A DNA stretch of 64,000 nucleotides, from contig NZ_JAZHSD010000001.1 of assembly GCF_036924745.1 (NCBI RefSeq), positions 6,509,001 through 6,573,000 of the forward strand. The letters run 5' to 3'. This DNA is from Bradyrhizobium sp. AZCC 1693 (GTDB lineage: Bacteria > Pseudomonadota > Alphaproteobacteria > Rhizobiales > Xanthobacteraceae). A program made the translations under genes and the position numbers. Below the pieces are notes generated by a model. The model saw only the letters and a program-made list of their open reading frames with translations. It was not told the DNA's origin and did no database searches. Shown one piece after another: positions 26,524-34,993 of this stretch; the stretch's first letter is position 1; each line of letters opens with the position of its first letter.

Positions 26524-28146
26524 TCAGCTCTCGGCGGGTTCGCTCAGCCATTGACGAACAATGGAGGCGGTCTCGTTTGGATTACGTTCGGCCAGTTCGC
26601 CCACCCGGTGCACGGCCTGCGCGTGGACCTGGCCCTGGACCTGGGCGACGTCGATCAATTGGGCGGTGCCGCTGGTGCCGGCAATCAGCGCCTGCCCGGG
26701 CCCGAGTTCGGCTGTGCCGTCGGTCAAAGCGGGCACCGGTTCGGCCAGCGCGGGAACAACTTCGGCAGCCAGGATGCGCTTGACCAGCGGGCGGATCACC
26801 ATGAACAGCACCACGAGGCCGAGCAGCATCATGACGCCGAGTTCGATGACGTACATGACGTCATCCTTGGTGAACTGCAGCATGCCGAGCAGGCCGGTCG
26901 GCTCAACGACCGCGGGCACGGTCGGCGCTTCGGCAAAGCGAAGATTGACGACCTCGACCTGGTCGCCGCGCTTCTGGTCGAAGCCGATCGCCGAGCGGAC
27001 CAGGGTGGCGATGCGGTCGAGCTGTTCCTTGTTGCGGTCCTGATAGACCATTTCGCCTTTTTCGTTCTTGGTATAGGCGCCGTCGACCAGCACCGCGACC
27101 GAGATCCGGTTGACCCGGCCGGCCTCGGTGATCTCGGTCTTAGTGGTGCGCGAAATCTCGTAATTGTTGGTCTCTTCGCTCTTCTTGCTCTGGTCGCGGG
27201 CCGCAGGCCCGGTGGTGTTGGTCTGGTTGTTGGGCAGTTCGTTGTTGACCGTCACCTGGCCGTTGTTTTCGGCGGTCAGCGAGGATTCCTCGCGGGTCTG
27301 GCTGGAGCGCAGCACGCGGCCCTCGGGATCGAACTTGTCCGAGGTCTGGGTAACCTTGTTGTAGTCGAAGTCGGCGGTGAGCTGGACGCGGGCGCGGCCC
27401 TGGCCGACCACCGAGGAGACGATCGCCTCGACCTCGTTGCGCATGCGCTTCTCGAAGGCCGCGCGGCGCTCTTCACCGACGGCGATATCGGCTTCCTTGC
27501 CGGCGCCGTCAGCCAGCAGCCGGCCAGCTTCGTCGACGATCGATACCCGCTGCGGCTTCAATCCGTTGACGGCGGAGGCGACGACATGGCGAATGGCGCG
27601 GATCTGCTGCGGTTCGAGGCTGCCGCGCACCCGCACCACGATGGAGGCCGACGGCTCCGGCGCCTCGCGCGCGAACAAGGGCCGTTCCGGCAGCACCAGA
27701 TGGACGCGGGCGGCCTGGATGCGGTCGATGGCGCGGATGGTGCGGGCGAGTTCGCCCTCCAGCGCGCGCAGATGGTTGATGTTCTGGACGAAGCTGGTGG
27801 TGCCGAGCGCGTCGGACTTGTCGAAAATCTCGTAGCCGACGCCGCCGCCCTTGGGCAGGTTGCTTTCGGCGAGCTTCATCCGCAGCCGCGTGACCTTGTC
27901 CTTCGGCACCATGATGACCGCGCCTTCGTTGCGCAGCTCGAAGGGAATCGCCTGGCGCTCCAGATCCTTGATGATGCTGGAGGAATCTTCGGCGGTGAGA
28001 TCCGTGAACAGGGTGGTCATCTGCGGCGTCGTGACGCGCATGATCACAAAGGCGAAGAAGCCGATCAGTGCGGTAGTCACCGCAACCATGGCCATCAGCC
28101 TTGCCGCACCCAGGCCTCTCAGGAAAGCAACGAGACTTTGCACCAA
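26524..28146 (-). CDS. fliF: Flagellar M-ring protein FliF
   Basis: The 540-residue protein forms the membrane MS ring. An N-terminal membrane helix lies at about residues 18-36 ([20 protein letters not shown]), followed by ring-building motifs ([40 protein letters not shown]) and a Ser/Asn-rich middle. A second membrane helix near residue 430 ([20 protein letters not shown]) precedes the cytoplasmic FliG-binding tail. It is the first gene of the fliF-fliG-fliH-fliN-flbD operon. A CtrA-like box lies 66-83 bases upstream. Confidence 0.96.
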   Translation of the reverse strand: MVQSLVAFLRGLGAARLMAMVAVTTALIGFFAFVIMRVTTPQMTTLFTDLTAEDSSSIIKDLERQAIPFELRNEGAVIMVPKDKVTRLRMKLAESNLPKGGGVGYEIFDKSDALGTTSFVQNINHLRALEGELARTIRAIDRIQAARVHLVLPERPLFAREAPEPSASIVVRVRGSLEPQQIRAIRHVVASAVNGLKPQRVSIVDEAGRLLADGAGKEADIAVGEERRAAFEKRMRNEVEAIVSSVVGQGRARVQLTADFDYNKVTQTSDKFDPEGRVLRSSQTREESSLTAENNGQVTVNNELPNNQTNTTGPAARDQSKKSEETNNYEISRTTKTEITEAGRVNRISVAVLVDGAYTKNEKGEMVYQDRNKEQLDRIATLVRSAIGFDQKRGDQVEVVNLRFAEAPTVPAVVEPTGLLGMLQFTKDDVMYVIELGVMMLLGLVVLFMVIRPLVKRILAAEVVPALAEPVPALTDGTAELGPGQALIAGTSGTAQLIDVAQVQGQVHAQAVHRVGELAERNPNETASIVRQWLSEPAES

Positions 28147-28211
28147 CCGCCCCCAAGGGATTCGGCCCCAGGGACCGACTGGGCAATTATTGCCTAGGGG
28201 ATGGTTTCCAT

Positions 28212-28229
28212 ATGGTTAACAACCGTTAA
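28212..28229 (-). promoter_or_regulatory. CtrA-like binding box upstream of fliF
   Basis: On the minus strand the site reads TTAACGGTTGTTAACCAT. The Caulobacter CtrA consensus is TTAA-N7-TTAA, with TTAACCAT as a known strong half-site. Here the spacing is N6. It lies 66-83 bases before the fliF start, within plausible promoter distance, and just downstream of sciP, whose product antagonises CtrA in Caulobacter. Confidence 0.5.
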
Positions 28230-28257
28230 AGCCGCCACGAATAGTTCCGGCATGAAA

Positions 28258-28288
28258 AAAACCGGCTTCGCAAAACGAAGCCGGTTTT
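28258..28288 (-). terminator. Rho-independent terminator after sciP
   Basis: The arms aaaaccggcttcg and cgaagccggtttt form a 13-base stem; on the minus strand it continues with T residues before TCATG. It lies 27 bases after the sciP stop and separates sciP from fliF. Confidence 0.85.
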
Positions 28289-28314
28289 CATCAAATCTTT
28301 CCGTTCGGGACAGT

Positions 28315-28590
28315 TTACTGCCGATATTGCTGGATCCGGGTGGTCCGGAGGCCTGCCAGACCATGCTGATCGATGGAAAACTGCCAGGACAGGAATTCGT
28401 CGACCGTCAGGGTATAACGGCTGCACGCTTCCTCGAGGGAGAGCAGGCCGCCGCGGACCGCTGCGACGACCTCGGCCTTGCGGCGGATCACCCACCGTTT
28501 GGTGCCGGGCGCCGGCAGGTCAGCAATTGTCAACGGGCTGCCGTCAGGCCCGATGACGTATTTTACCCTCGGGCGATGGGGTTCTGTCAT
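28315..28590 (-). CDS. sciP: CtrA inhibitor SciP (DUF1153)
   Basis: SciP is a small helix-turn-helix protein that binds CtrA and blocks its activation of target promoters in Caulobacter, and it also has weak DNA-binding capacity. The 91-residue length and sequence match DUF1153: RPRVKYVIGPDGSPLTIADL, TKRWVIRRKAEVVAAVRGGL, and the helix-turn-helix LSLEEACSRYTLTVDEFLSW. The start MTEPHRPRVKYV is the family start; the longer frame adds a stretch with no homology. It sits between the fliF operon and flgD, which fits a role in flagellar and cell-cycle timing. Confidence 0.93.
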   Translation of the reverse strand: MTEPHRPRVKYVIGPDGSPLTIADLPAPGTKRWVIRRKAEVVAAVRGGLLSLEEACSRYTLTVDEFLSWQFSIDQHGLAGLRTTRIQQYRQ

Positions 28591-28787
28591 GGCGTACTCA
28601 CAAACTCTCAACCACTGAACTCACCATGACAACCTACGCCCCGCGGCTTAAAAATTGCCTAAGCCCACGGCTTCAATACGAATCTCCTTGAAAATGACGG
28701 AAATAGCTTCGGCCCGGGGTTCCCTGTGACGCTTTTGCGTACAATCAGGGATTGCCGGGCCGGAAGGCGGCGGATCAGGCCGCGCGA

Positions 28788-28796
28788 GGGGGGGGG
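28788..28796. repeat. G9 homopolymer tract downstream of flgD
   Basis: Nine G followed by tcagg lie just beyond the flgD stop. The 15 bases 28787-28801 are the exact inverse of 31401-31415 upstream of fliK. Such tracts can slip during replication. Confidence 0.7.
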
Positions 28797-28805
28797 TCAG
28801 GTGGG

Positions 28806-29501
28806 CTAGCTGGTGGTGCTCGGGCGGACCACCCGCTTGACCTTATCGGTGGTGTAGCTCTGGCCGCCGATCGACAGCAGCGGTGGGGAGGAGGTCAGAT
28901 CGACCGAATCCACGACGCCCTGGACTTCGGTGGAGATTGCGACATTGTTGCCCGAACTGTCCTTGCCGGTGGCGGTCAAGGTGTAAGTGCCGGCCGGCCA
29001 CTGCACGCCATCATTGCCCTTGCCGTCCCAGACGAAACTGGAGCCGCCCTTCTTCAGTGTGTAGTTGCCGGTATAGGCGGTCTGTCCCGCCGAATTGGTG
29101 ATCGTGATCGTCGCGCTGGTGTCTTTTTCTGAGTTGAAATTCCAGGTCGCCGATTTGTCGAACTGTGCCTTGCTGCCGTCGACGGCCACGGTGTTACCGA
29201 CATAGACCAGCGCCTGCGTCGCCTGCGCGCTCTTCTCGATCTCCACCAGCGACTTCAGTTGTTCGTTCGACTTCAGCTGCTGCTCGATGCCGGCGAACTG
29301 CACGAGCTGCTGGGTGAACTGGTTGGTGTCGAGCGGATCCAGCGGATTCTGGTGCTGGAGCTGCGTCGTCAGCAGCGTCAGGAAGGTCTGGAAATTATCC
29401 GCGATTCCCGTCGTTTTGTCCGACGCGGTCTTGTCGCTGCTGGCGGTTCCGGTCCCGGCCGCCGAGACGATCGTGGTCGGCATGGTTGCATCGACTGCCA
29501 T
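28806..29501 (-). CDS. flgD: Flagellar hook capping protein FlgD
   Basis: FlgD forms the scaffold cap on which hook subunits assemble. The 231-residue product has the FlgD N-terminal signature FQTFLTLLTTQLQHQNPLDP and LDTNQFTQQLVQFAGIEQQL, then a beta-rich FLG-D Tudor/Ig-like region with SSFVWDGKGNDGVQWPAGTY. It follows fliK by 11 bases on the same strand, so a fliK-flgD transcript is likely. Confidence 0.96.
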   Translation of the reverse strand: MAVDATMPTTIVSAAGTGTASSDKTASDKTTGIADNFQTFLTLLTTQLQHQNPLDPLDTNQFTQQLVQFAGIEQQLKSNEQLKSLVEIEKSAQATQALVYVGNTVAVDGSKAQFDKSATWNFNSEKDTSATITITNSAGQTAYTGNYTLKKGGSSFVWDGKGNDGVQWPAGTYTLTATGKDSSGNNVAISTEVQGVVDSVDLTSSPPLLSIGGQSYTTDKVKRVVRPSTTS

Positions 29502-29512
29502 GGCGGTCTCCG

Positions 29513-31255
29513 TTAAATCCTGATGTCGACGCCGCCGCTCGACCCGAGCATGCGGCCGTAGCTGCGGCCGGCGACGACGGCCGGCACGCTGTCTTCCTCG
29601 CTGACGACGAGGCGATGGGCATTGGGATTGGACTGGTTGCCGTCGTTCTGGCCCTGCGAAGACTGGTCGCGCAGGCTGAACTGCAGGCCGCCATTGCCGG
29701 TCGAGAGGCCAGCGTTGTCGAGTGCGCGCTGCAACTGGTTGGCGTCCTGGCGCAGCATCGACAGCGTTTCCGGCCGTTCGACGGTCAGATGCGACGTCAC
29801 CTGGCCGTGGCGATCAACATCGATGCGGACGTCGATGCGGCCGAGTTCGGCGGGATCGAGCCGGATTTCGAAGCGGGTCTTGCCGCTCTTGGCAGAGGCT
29901 GCGATTTCCATCGCAAGCCCACTCACCGGTATCGGCGCGCTGGCGGCGGCCGTGGCGGTGAGCTGGGCAGCAGGTGCCGGCGTCGTGGCGGCAACGGCCG
30001 GTTGCTGCGCCTGGATCGCGCCGGCGGCCTGCAGGCCGTTGCCGGAGGAATTGACCGGCGTCTGGCCGATATCGGCGGCGGCAAGATGCGCGTGGGCTTG
30101 GGCGTTCGCGGCCGGCGGCACGATGGAATTGCCTGAGGCGTCGGCCTTCACGGCGTCGGCGATGCCATTCTCGGACTTCGGCTTGCCCGCGGCTTCGGTC
30201 GTCGGCGTGACGGCGGGCACGATCGTGTCCGCGGCAGGTGTTGCGGGCGCGGCGGTATCGGTGGTGCCGGCCTGCTCGACCGCCGTCGTGGCGCCTTTCC
30301 TGGCGAGATCGGGGTTCTTGAGCTGCGCGGCGGCTTTGGTGGCGGCGGGCGTCGCCGCGACCACGGAAGCGGCCTGAGCGATGCCGGTTGCGATGGATGG
30401 GTCGGCGGATGTGGCCTGGGCGCTGACGGCCTGGCCGACCGCGCCTTGCACGCCGGGCTTGGCGCTGCCGTCGGCCTGCGCGGCGTTCGCGGTTGCGGGC
30501 TGGGTTGCGGTGGCGGTTTCGGTGGCCTCAGCGGCGGGAGCGGCTGGCGCCGTCTCGGCGGCGAGCGAAGCGGAGGCTGCGATCGCTGCCGCTGCGATGG
30601 CAAGCGGTGCGGTCGCCTTGTCGGTCGCGGATGTCGCGGAAGCTGTCGCTGCCGGCGTTGTGGCAGCCGGGATGGCAACGGCAATGGCGTCGGCCGTCAC
30701 CACGGCCGTTCCATCCTGCGCCGTCTCGGTCTGATCGGTTGCCGGGGAAGCGTCGCCGGAAGAGCCTTGCGTCGTCTCGCCGGACTTCGCGTCATCGGAC
30801 TTCGCCGCGTCGGACTTCGATTTGGCGCGGCGGGTCGTCGCGGCCTTGGTGTCGATATCGGTCTTGGTATCGGTATCGGCCTTGGCGTCGACTTTGTTGT
30901 CGTCGCGCGTCTTGTCGCTGCGGGCGTTGGCCGCGGCGTTGCGATCATTCGAATCGTTGCGCGCGGCCTTGTTCGCCTTGTCAGATGCGGCAGCATTGGC
31001 GCGCGAGCGGTTGTCGGGCGCGGCTTGTGCATCGTCGGGGCGGCGCGGGGCGGGAGCGTTGTCCTGGGTGCGATTGTCGTTGTTGCCGGCGGCCTTGTTG
31101 CTGTCGACCAGCGCCGCGAAGCTGTCGTTTCCGGCTGACGGTTCGGAATCCGGCCGGGCCGACCTTGCCGCCGCGGTCTGAAAAGATGCGTTTGCCGATA
31201 CTTCTGACGTGACACTAACCACGGGCGACCCTCGCGCTGAGCTCTCGGCTACCAT
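29513..31255 (-). CDS. fliK: Flagellar hook-length control protein FliK
   Basis: FliK measures hook length and switches export specificity. Residues 1-430 are a long low-complexity Ala/Thr/Asp/Lys linker, which is typical. The conserved C-terminal Flg_hook domain is at about 460-560: FEIRLDPAELGRIDVRIDVD, SHLTVERPETLSMLRQDANQ and LQRALDNAGLSTGNGGLQFS. The true start is uncertain because the N terminus is unordered; the first ATG is used, and a GTG about 35 bases later is possible. The position before flgD supports the call. Confidence 0.88.
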   Translation of the reverse strand: MVAESSARGSPVVSVTSEVSANASFQTAAARSARPDSEPSAGNDSFAALVDSNKAAGNNDNRTQDNAPAPRRPDDAQAAPDNRSRANAAASDKANKAARNDSNDRNAAANARSDKTRDDNKVDAKADTDTKTDIDTKAATTRRAKSKSDAAKSDDAKSGETTQGSSGDASPATDQTETAQDGTAVVTADAIAVAIPAATTPAATASATSATDKATAPLAIAAAAIAASASLAAETAPAAPAAEATETATATQPATANAAQADGSAKPGVQGAVGQAVSAQATSADPSIATGIAQAASVVAATPAATKAAAQLKNPDLARKGATTAVEQAGTTDTAAPATPAADTIVPAVTPTTEAAGKPKSENGIADAVKADASGNSIVPPAANAQAHAHLAAADIGQTPVNSSGNGLQAAGAIQAQQPAVAATTPAPAAQLTATAAASAPIPVSGLAMEIAASAKSGKTRFEIRLDPAELGRIDVRIDVDRHGQVTSHLTVERPETLSMLRQDANQLQRALDNAGLSTGNGGLQFSLRDQSSQGQNDGNQSNPNAHRLVVSEEDSVPAVVAGRSYGRMLGSSGGVDIRI

Positions 31256-31381
31256 TCAGCAAGGACCGGGCCACTCGCTTCTCAAGAAAAGATCGTGTTA
31301 TTTCAAGTACTTGCGAACGTGGCGGTCGGGTCGCGCGGCATCGTCGCGGCCCCCTTTTCTGCCCGGCGGCAAGATTTGCCG

Positions 31382-31415
31382 TCCTGACCCCCCTCCAAGT
31401 CCTGACCCCCCCCCC
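31382..31415. repeat. Tandem GTCCTGAC-C(n)-TCCAA repeat with C9 tract
   Basis: Two head-to-tail units share tcctgac, a C run and tccaa. The first run has six C and the second has nine (31406-31414). It lies between fliK and mnmA and mirrors the G9 tract at 28788-28796. Confidence 0.7.
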
Positions 31416-31577
31416 TCCAAAATGGGGATCGGCTGATTGCCTCGCGCCAATACGGCCTATATTAAAGAGCGGCGTCCGATCCGGCCCGGTATGGCCGAAT
31501 GAGATCATAAGGCCTTATAATAAAAAGGCTTTTTAACCCTGGCCGCGAGCTGCACAGCGCGCTTGCGATTGAAGTCG

Positions 31578-32789
31578 ATGACCCCTGGCATGCGAAACAG
31601 TTTGGATCTCGAAGGCCGTCCGCAGGACACGCGGATCGTGGTCGCCATGTCCGGCGGCGTCGATTCCTCCGTGACGGCTGCCTTGCTGAAGTCCGAGGGC
31701 TACGACGTGGTCGGGATCACGCTGCAGCTTTACGACCATGGCGCGGCCACCCATCGCAAGGGCGCCTGCTGCGCCGGCCGCGACATCCACGATGCCCGCA
31801 ACGTCGCCGAGCGGATCGGCATTCCGCATTACGTGCTCGACTATGAAAGCCGCTTCCGCGAATCCGTGATCGACAATTTTGCCGACAGCTACGCGCTCGG
31901 CGAAACGCCGGTGCCCTGCATCGAGTGCAACCGCTCGGTCAAGTTTCGCGATCTGCTTTCGACCGCGCGCGAGCTCGGCGCGCATGCGCTCGCGACCGGA
32001 CACTATGTCGCCTCGCGCCGGCTTGCCGACGGATCGCGCGCGATGGTGTGTGCGGCCGACGCCGATCGTGACCAGAGCTATTTCCTGTTCGCGACCACGC
32101 GCGAGCAGCTCGACTATCTGCGCTTTCCCCTCGGCGACATGACCAAGCCGCAGACCCGCGAACTGGCGCGGCGCTTCGGCCTCGAAGTCGCCGACAAGCA
32201 GGACAGCCAGGACATCTGCTTCGTGCCGACCGGGCGCTACACCGACATCATCGGCCGCCTGAAGCCCGGCGCGATCGAGCCCGGCGACATCGTCGATCTC
32301 GACGGCCGCGTTATCGGCCGGCATCAGGGCATCGTTCATTTCACCGTCGGCCAGCGCAAGGGGCTCGGCATCGCCGCCGGCGCGCCGCTCTATGTCGTCA
32401 AGCTCGATGCGGCCGGCCGCCGCGTCGTGGTCGGGCCGCGCGAGGCGCTGCGGATGGATCGCATCCGCCTTCGTGACGTCAACTGGATCGGCGACGGTCC
32501 GCTCGACCGCGTCATCGGCGACGGCATCGAGATGTTCGTGCGCGTACGCTCGACACGCGCGCCGCAGCCGGCCTGGTTGCGCGCGGTCGATGGCGGCTAT
32601 GAGGTCGAACTCGTCGCCGGCGAGGAGGGCGTATCGCCCGGCCAGGCCTGCGTGTTCTACGATGCGCCTGCAGGACAGGCGCGCGTGCTTGGCGGCGGAT
32701 TCATCAAGAGCGCGACCGCAACGAATGCGGCGGCAAGGGCAGGGGCGCAGCAAACGATGACGCCGCTGCCCGAGGTGATGCGCACTTAA
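31578..32789 (+). CDS. mnmA: tRNA-specific 2-thiouridylase MnmA
   Basis: MnmA adds sulfur to uridine 34 of Lys, Glu and Gln tRNAs using ATP and a persulfide relay. The 403-residue product shows the PP-loop [19 protein letters not shown] near residue 20, the catalytic Cys in [24 protein letters not shown], and the second reactive Cys in [15 protein letters not shown]. The C-terminal beta-barrel follows ([20 protein letters not shown]). ATG 31578 is chosen; an in-frame TTG at 31563 is less likely. The PmtA-like methyltransferase starts 20 bases downstream. Confidence 0.96.
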   Translation: MTPGMRNSLDLEGRPQDTRIVVAMSGGVDSSVTAALLKSEGYDVVGITLQLYDHGAATHRKGACCAGRDIHDARNVAERIGIPHYVLDYESRFRESVIDNFADSYALGETPVPCIECNRSVKFRDLLSTARELGAHALATGHYVASRRLADGSRAMVCAADADRDQSYFLFATTREQLDYLRFPLGDMTKPQTRELARRFGLEVADKQDSQDICFVPTGRYTDIIGRLKPGAIEPGDIVDLDGRVIGRHQGIVHFTVGQRKGLGIAAGAPLYVVKLDAAGRRVVVGPREALRMDRIRLRDVNWIGDGPLDRVIGDGIEMFVRVRSTRAPQPAWLRAVDGGYEVELVAGEEGVSPGQACVFYDAPAGQARVLGGGFIKSATATNAAARAGAQQTMTPLPEVMRT

Positions 32790-32809
32790 GAAAAATCGGG
32801 GCAGAGGGA

Positions 32810-33448
32810 ATGGCTGGGGACATCGACCGCGAGGGGGTCGAAAAGGCTTATGGGCGCTGGGCGCCGGTCTACGATCTCGTTTTCGGCAAGGTGTTCGACG
32901 AGGGCCGCCGGTCGACCATCGCGGAAGCCGACAAGATCGGCGGGCGCGTTCTCGACGTCGGCGTCGGCACCGGGCTGTCGCTGTCTGAATATTCGCGCAA
33001 CACGAAATTATGCGGCGTCGATATTTCCGAACCAATGCTGCGGCGGGCGCGGAAGCGCGTGCGCGAGTTCGGCCTGACCAATGTCGAAACGCTTGCGGTG
33101 ATGGACGCCAAGAACCTGGCGTTTCCGGATTCGTTTTTCGATGCGGTGGTGGCGCAATATGTCATCACGGCGGTGCCGGATCCGGAACGCACGCTGGATG
33201 ACTTCATCCGCGTGCTGAAACCCGGTGGCGAGCTCATCCTGGTCAATCACATCGGCGCCGAAAGCGGCCCGCGCCGGGTGTTCGAACTGGCGTTCGCGCC
33301 ATTGGCGCGGCGGCTCGGCTGGCGGCCGGAATTCCCATGGGAACGCCTGACCAACTGGGCTGACAAGCACGGCGGCGTCACCCTGACCGAACGGCGGCCG
33401 ATGCCGCCGATGGGGCATTTTTCGCTGATCCGTTTTCGGAAATCCTGA
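32810..33448 (+). CDS. pmtA: SAM-dependent methyltransferase, PmtA (phosphatidylethanolamine N-methyltransferase) type
   Basis: The 212-residue class I methyltransferase has the SAM site GRVLDVGVGTGLSLSEYS (motif I), CGVDISEPMLRRARKRV (motif II), and VVAQYVITAVPDPERTLDDF followed by LKPGGELILVNHIGAESGP. The N-terminal AYGRWAPVYDLVFGKVFDEG matches Rhodobacter/Bradyrhizobium-type PmtA, which converts phosphatidylethanolamine to phosphatidylcholine at the membrane. UbiE-type enzymes share much of this, but PmtA fits the start and size. Strand and 20-base spacing suggest co-transcription with mnmA. Confidence 0.82.
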   Translation: MAGDIDREGVEKAYGRWAPVYDLVFGKVFDEGRRSTIAEADKIGGRVLDVGVGTGLSLSEYSRNTKLCGVDISEPMLRRARKRVREFGLTNVETLAVMDAKNLAFPDSFFDAVVAQYVITAVPDPERTLDDFIRVLKPGGELILVNHIGAESGPRRVFELAFAPLARRLGWRPEFPWERLTNWADKHGGVTLTERRPMPPMGHFSLIRFRKS

Positions 33449-33458
33449 AGCGCATCGC

Positions 33459-33483
33459 GTTTTCGCCTCAAGAAAAACGCGTC
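33459..33483. repeat. Short GCGTTTTC-family palindrome
   Basis: A partial copy of the GCGTTTTC family: cgcgttttcg, a short loop, then aagaaaaacgcg. It lies eleven bases after the pmtA stop and could serve as a hairpin in its 3' end. Confidence 0.55.
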
Positions 33484-33540
33484 AATCAAAAGCGACAAAC
33501 TGACTGCGGAACCTCCGGGAGTGCAGGCCGTTTTCCCTGC

Positions 33541-33927
33541 ATGGCAATGAAACACGTCTTTCTGATCTCATGCGTGTTGATGGTGGCTGCTGATGTGGCG
33601 GGCGCACAGGCGCCGCCTGGCCCCACGACGCCGCCGGCCCGGACCGCGCCGCCATCGCCGGACCGCGCCGCCGCCGCCAATTGCGCACCGATGCAACCGG
33701 CGCCGAATTCCGGCGCGACGGTTCCGGAGGGAAAACCCCAGGAAGGAACGACGACCGGCCAACGGGCCGAGCCGCTCGGCGACAAGCTGGCGCGCTCGGA
33801 CGGCGTATTGTGTCCGCCGCCCGGCGTCGATCCCGAAATGCATGCGCCTGCGCCGGACGCGGGGAAGACGCCCGTGATTCCGCCGCCCGGCAGCCCCGGC
33901 GGCGACCCGTCAATCCGGCCGAAATAG
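33541..33927 (+). CDS. Exported proline-rich hypothetical protein (128 aa)
   Basis: A Sec signal peptide (MAMKHVFLISCVLMVAADVA) with cleavage near AGAQA is followed by a low-complexity mature part rich in Pro, Ala and Gly. Two cysteines (NCAPMQP and GVLCPPP) could form a disulfide. No known domain is recognised. Reading frames on the opposite strand are shadows of its composition. It stands alone between pmtA and the tRNA gene. Confidence 0.6.
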   Translation: MAMKHVFLISCVLMVAADVAGAQAPPGPTTPPARTAPPSPDRAAAANCAPMQPAPNSGATVPEGKPQEGTTTGQRAEPLGDKLARSDGVLCPPPGVDPEMHAPAPDAGKTPVIPPPGSPGGDPSIRPK

Positions 33928-33966
33928 CGCTATTTTGCAGATGCTTGGCCGGGCCGCCGGCTTTGC

Positions 33967-33995
33967 TTGACAGGCCCTTAACCCACTCCTTATAT
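33967..33995 (+). promoter_or_regulatory. Sigma-70-type promoter for the tRNA gene
   Basis: A perfect TTGACA (33967-33972) is separated by 17 bases from TTATAT (33990-33995). The tRNA begins 47 bases further on. It also follows the stop of the small exported protein gene, so the tRNA is probably transcribed alone. Confidence 0.8.
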
Positions 33996-34042
33996 GCCGC
34001 GCGTTCGCGAATGCGGTATAGTGTGCCGCGGCGGTGAACCGT

Positions 34043-34119
34043 GGCGAGGTAGCTCAGCTGGTTAGAGCACGGGAATCATAATCCTGGGGTCGGGGGTTCG
34101 AGTCCCTCTCTCGCTACCA
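34043..34119 (+). tRNA. tRNA-Met (anticodon CAT, elongator type)
   Basis: The 77-base sequence folds as a full cloverleaf. The acceptor stem is ggcgagg with tctcgct, the D arm starts gctcagctggtta, and the anticodon stem cggga/tcctg carries loop atcataa with CAT at 34077-34079. The T arm includes ggttcgagtccc, and the ACCA end is encoded. The first pair is a G-U wobble and the body resembles alphaproteobacterial elongator tRNA-Met. A lysidine-modified Ile tRNA with the same anticodon is less likely from the stem sequences. Confidence 0.95.
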
Positions 34120-34187
34120 CCAAGCGTACGATTTTCTACGCTACGATTCCCCACGCTCTGCTTCGATTTCCGCGCGCCTTCGCAGAC

Positions 34188-34278
34188 GAGAGCCGTTTCT
34201 GTTCCGATGGAATCGGAACGGGGCTCTGGATTTTTGATTTGACGCGTTTTGTCCCCACTTCGCTGGAAAACGCTCTAG
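34188..34278. repeat. Composite GCGTTTTC-family repeat beyond tRNA-Met
   Basis: An imperfect hairpin (gagagccgtttctgttccga with tcggaacggggctct) is followed by gattttt and then gacgcgttttgtccccactt with gctggaaaacgctct. The second half matches the family seen at 1294 and 42942. No gene is seen in 34120-34317. Confidence 0.6.
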
Positions 34279-34317
34279 GATGGCCGATTGCTCTCCCTGC
34301 CGAATATGGCGACCTAA

Positions 34318-34602
34318 TCAGGATTGAAAGAGGTAGCGTGGCAGTTCGCGCTCGAACTCGGGAAAGTAACGGGAGATCACGGTGATGTCGAAACGCCGCA
34401 GGATCGATCCTTGAGGTTCGCGATCAAGCAGGAATTGGAACGCCGCCTCGATGCAACCCTCGGGCGTGTGTGTGCCCATCGTCAGCCGTTCGCAAGTATC
34501 TCTTGCCATCGTGACGTGATGGCGAGTCTCGCCGTTTCCCACACGGACGATGACCTCGAATTCGAGGGGATCGCCTTCGCTCACTCGCTCGACCTTGATC
34601 AC
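34318..34602 (-). CDS. Hypothetical protein (94 aa), GTG start
   Basis: A small acidic alpha/beta protein starting with GTG (MIKVERVSEGDPLEFEVIVR) and containing the phrase EAAFQFLLDREPQGSILRRF. It ends with a Phe/Tyr/Arg-rich tail. An AAGGCAGG ribosome site precedes the start. No signal peptide or membrane helix is present and no domain is recognised. It lies alone, opposite in direction to the tRNA and to the HtrA-like gene. Confidence 0.6.
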   Translation of the reverse strand: MIKVERVSEGDPLEFEVIVRVGNGETRHHVTMARDTCERLTMGTHTPEGCIEAAFQFLLDREPQGSILRRFDITVISRYFPEFERELPRYLFQS

Positions 34603-34993
34603 AGCCTGCCTTCACCGAAATCGGTTCAATTCGGTTGTCGTGGCAGATCCATCCTGACGCAAGGGCCGACGGTTCAAAGAAAGTTGTGAGGGCCGCCGCA
34701 AGTTCAGCGAGCGCCCCGGCGAACGGATGGAAGTGAGGCGAACGTGTGCTTCCTGGTGGAACTGCGAAGATCACGTTGGGAGCTATGCAGGATTTTCGGT
34801 GACGAGGCGATCAGTCGGCATGGCTTTCTGGCATTTGGATGCCCCTCCTTATCCACCTTGGGCTGGAAAGGAACTGGTGGCGCAGCAGATTGTTGAGCCC
34901 ACTGTTGCCGCGAGCGTCTGAGCGCTCTCACAGAACTGACGGCGAGCTAAACGTGCCAGCGTCTAGACCGCGGTGAGGCGATGACAAAAGGCT

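Noticed and set aside
29513..31255. Alanine/threonine repeats in FliK as a separate repeat feature
   Set aside because: Low complexity without a fixed unit is normal for FliK linkers.
31500..31545. Hairpin ggccttataataaaaaggc before mnmA as a riboswitch
   Set aside because: Too short and simple. It may be part of the promoter region, and no known ligand-binding fold is visible.
34043..34119. tRNA-Ile with lysidine anticodon (also CAT)
   Set aside because: Anticodon stem, variable loop and T arm resemble elongator tRNA-Met more closely.
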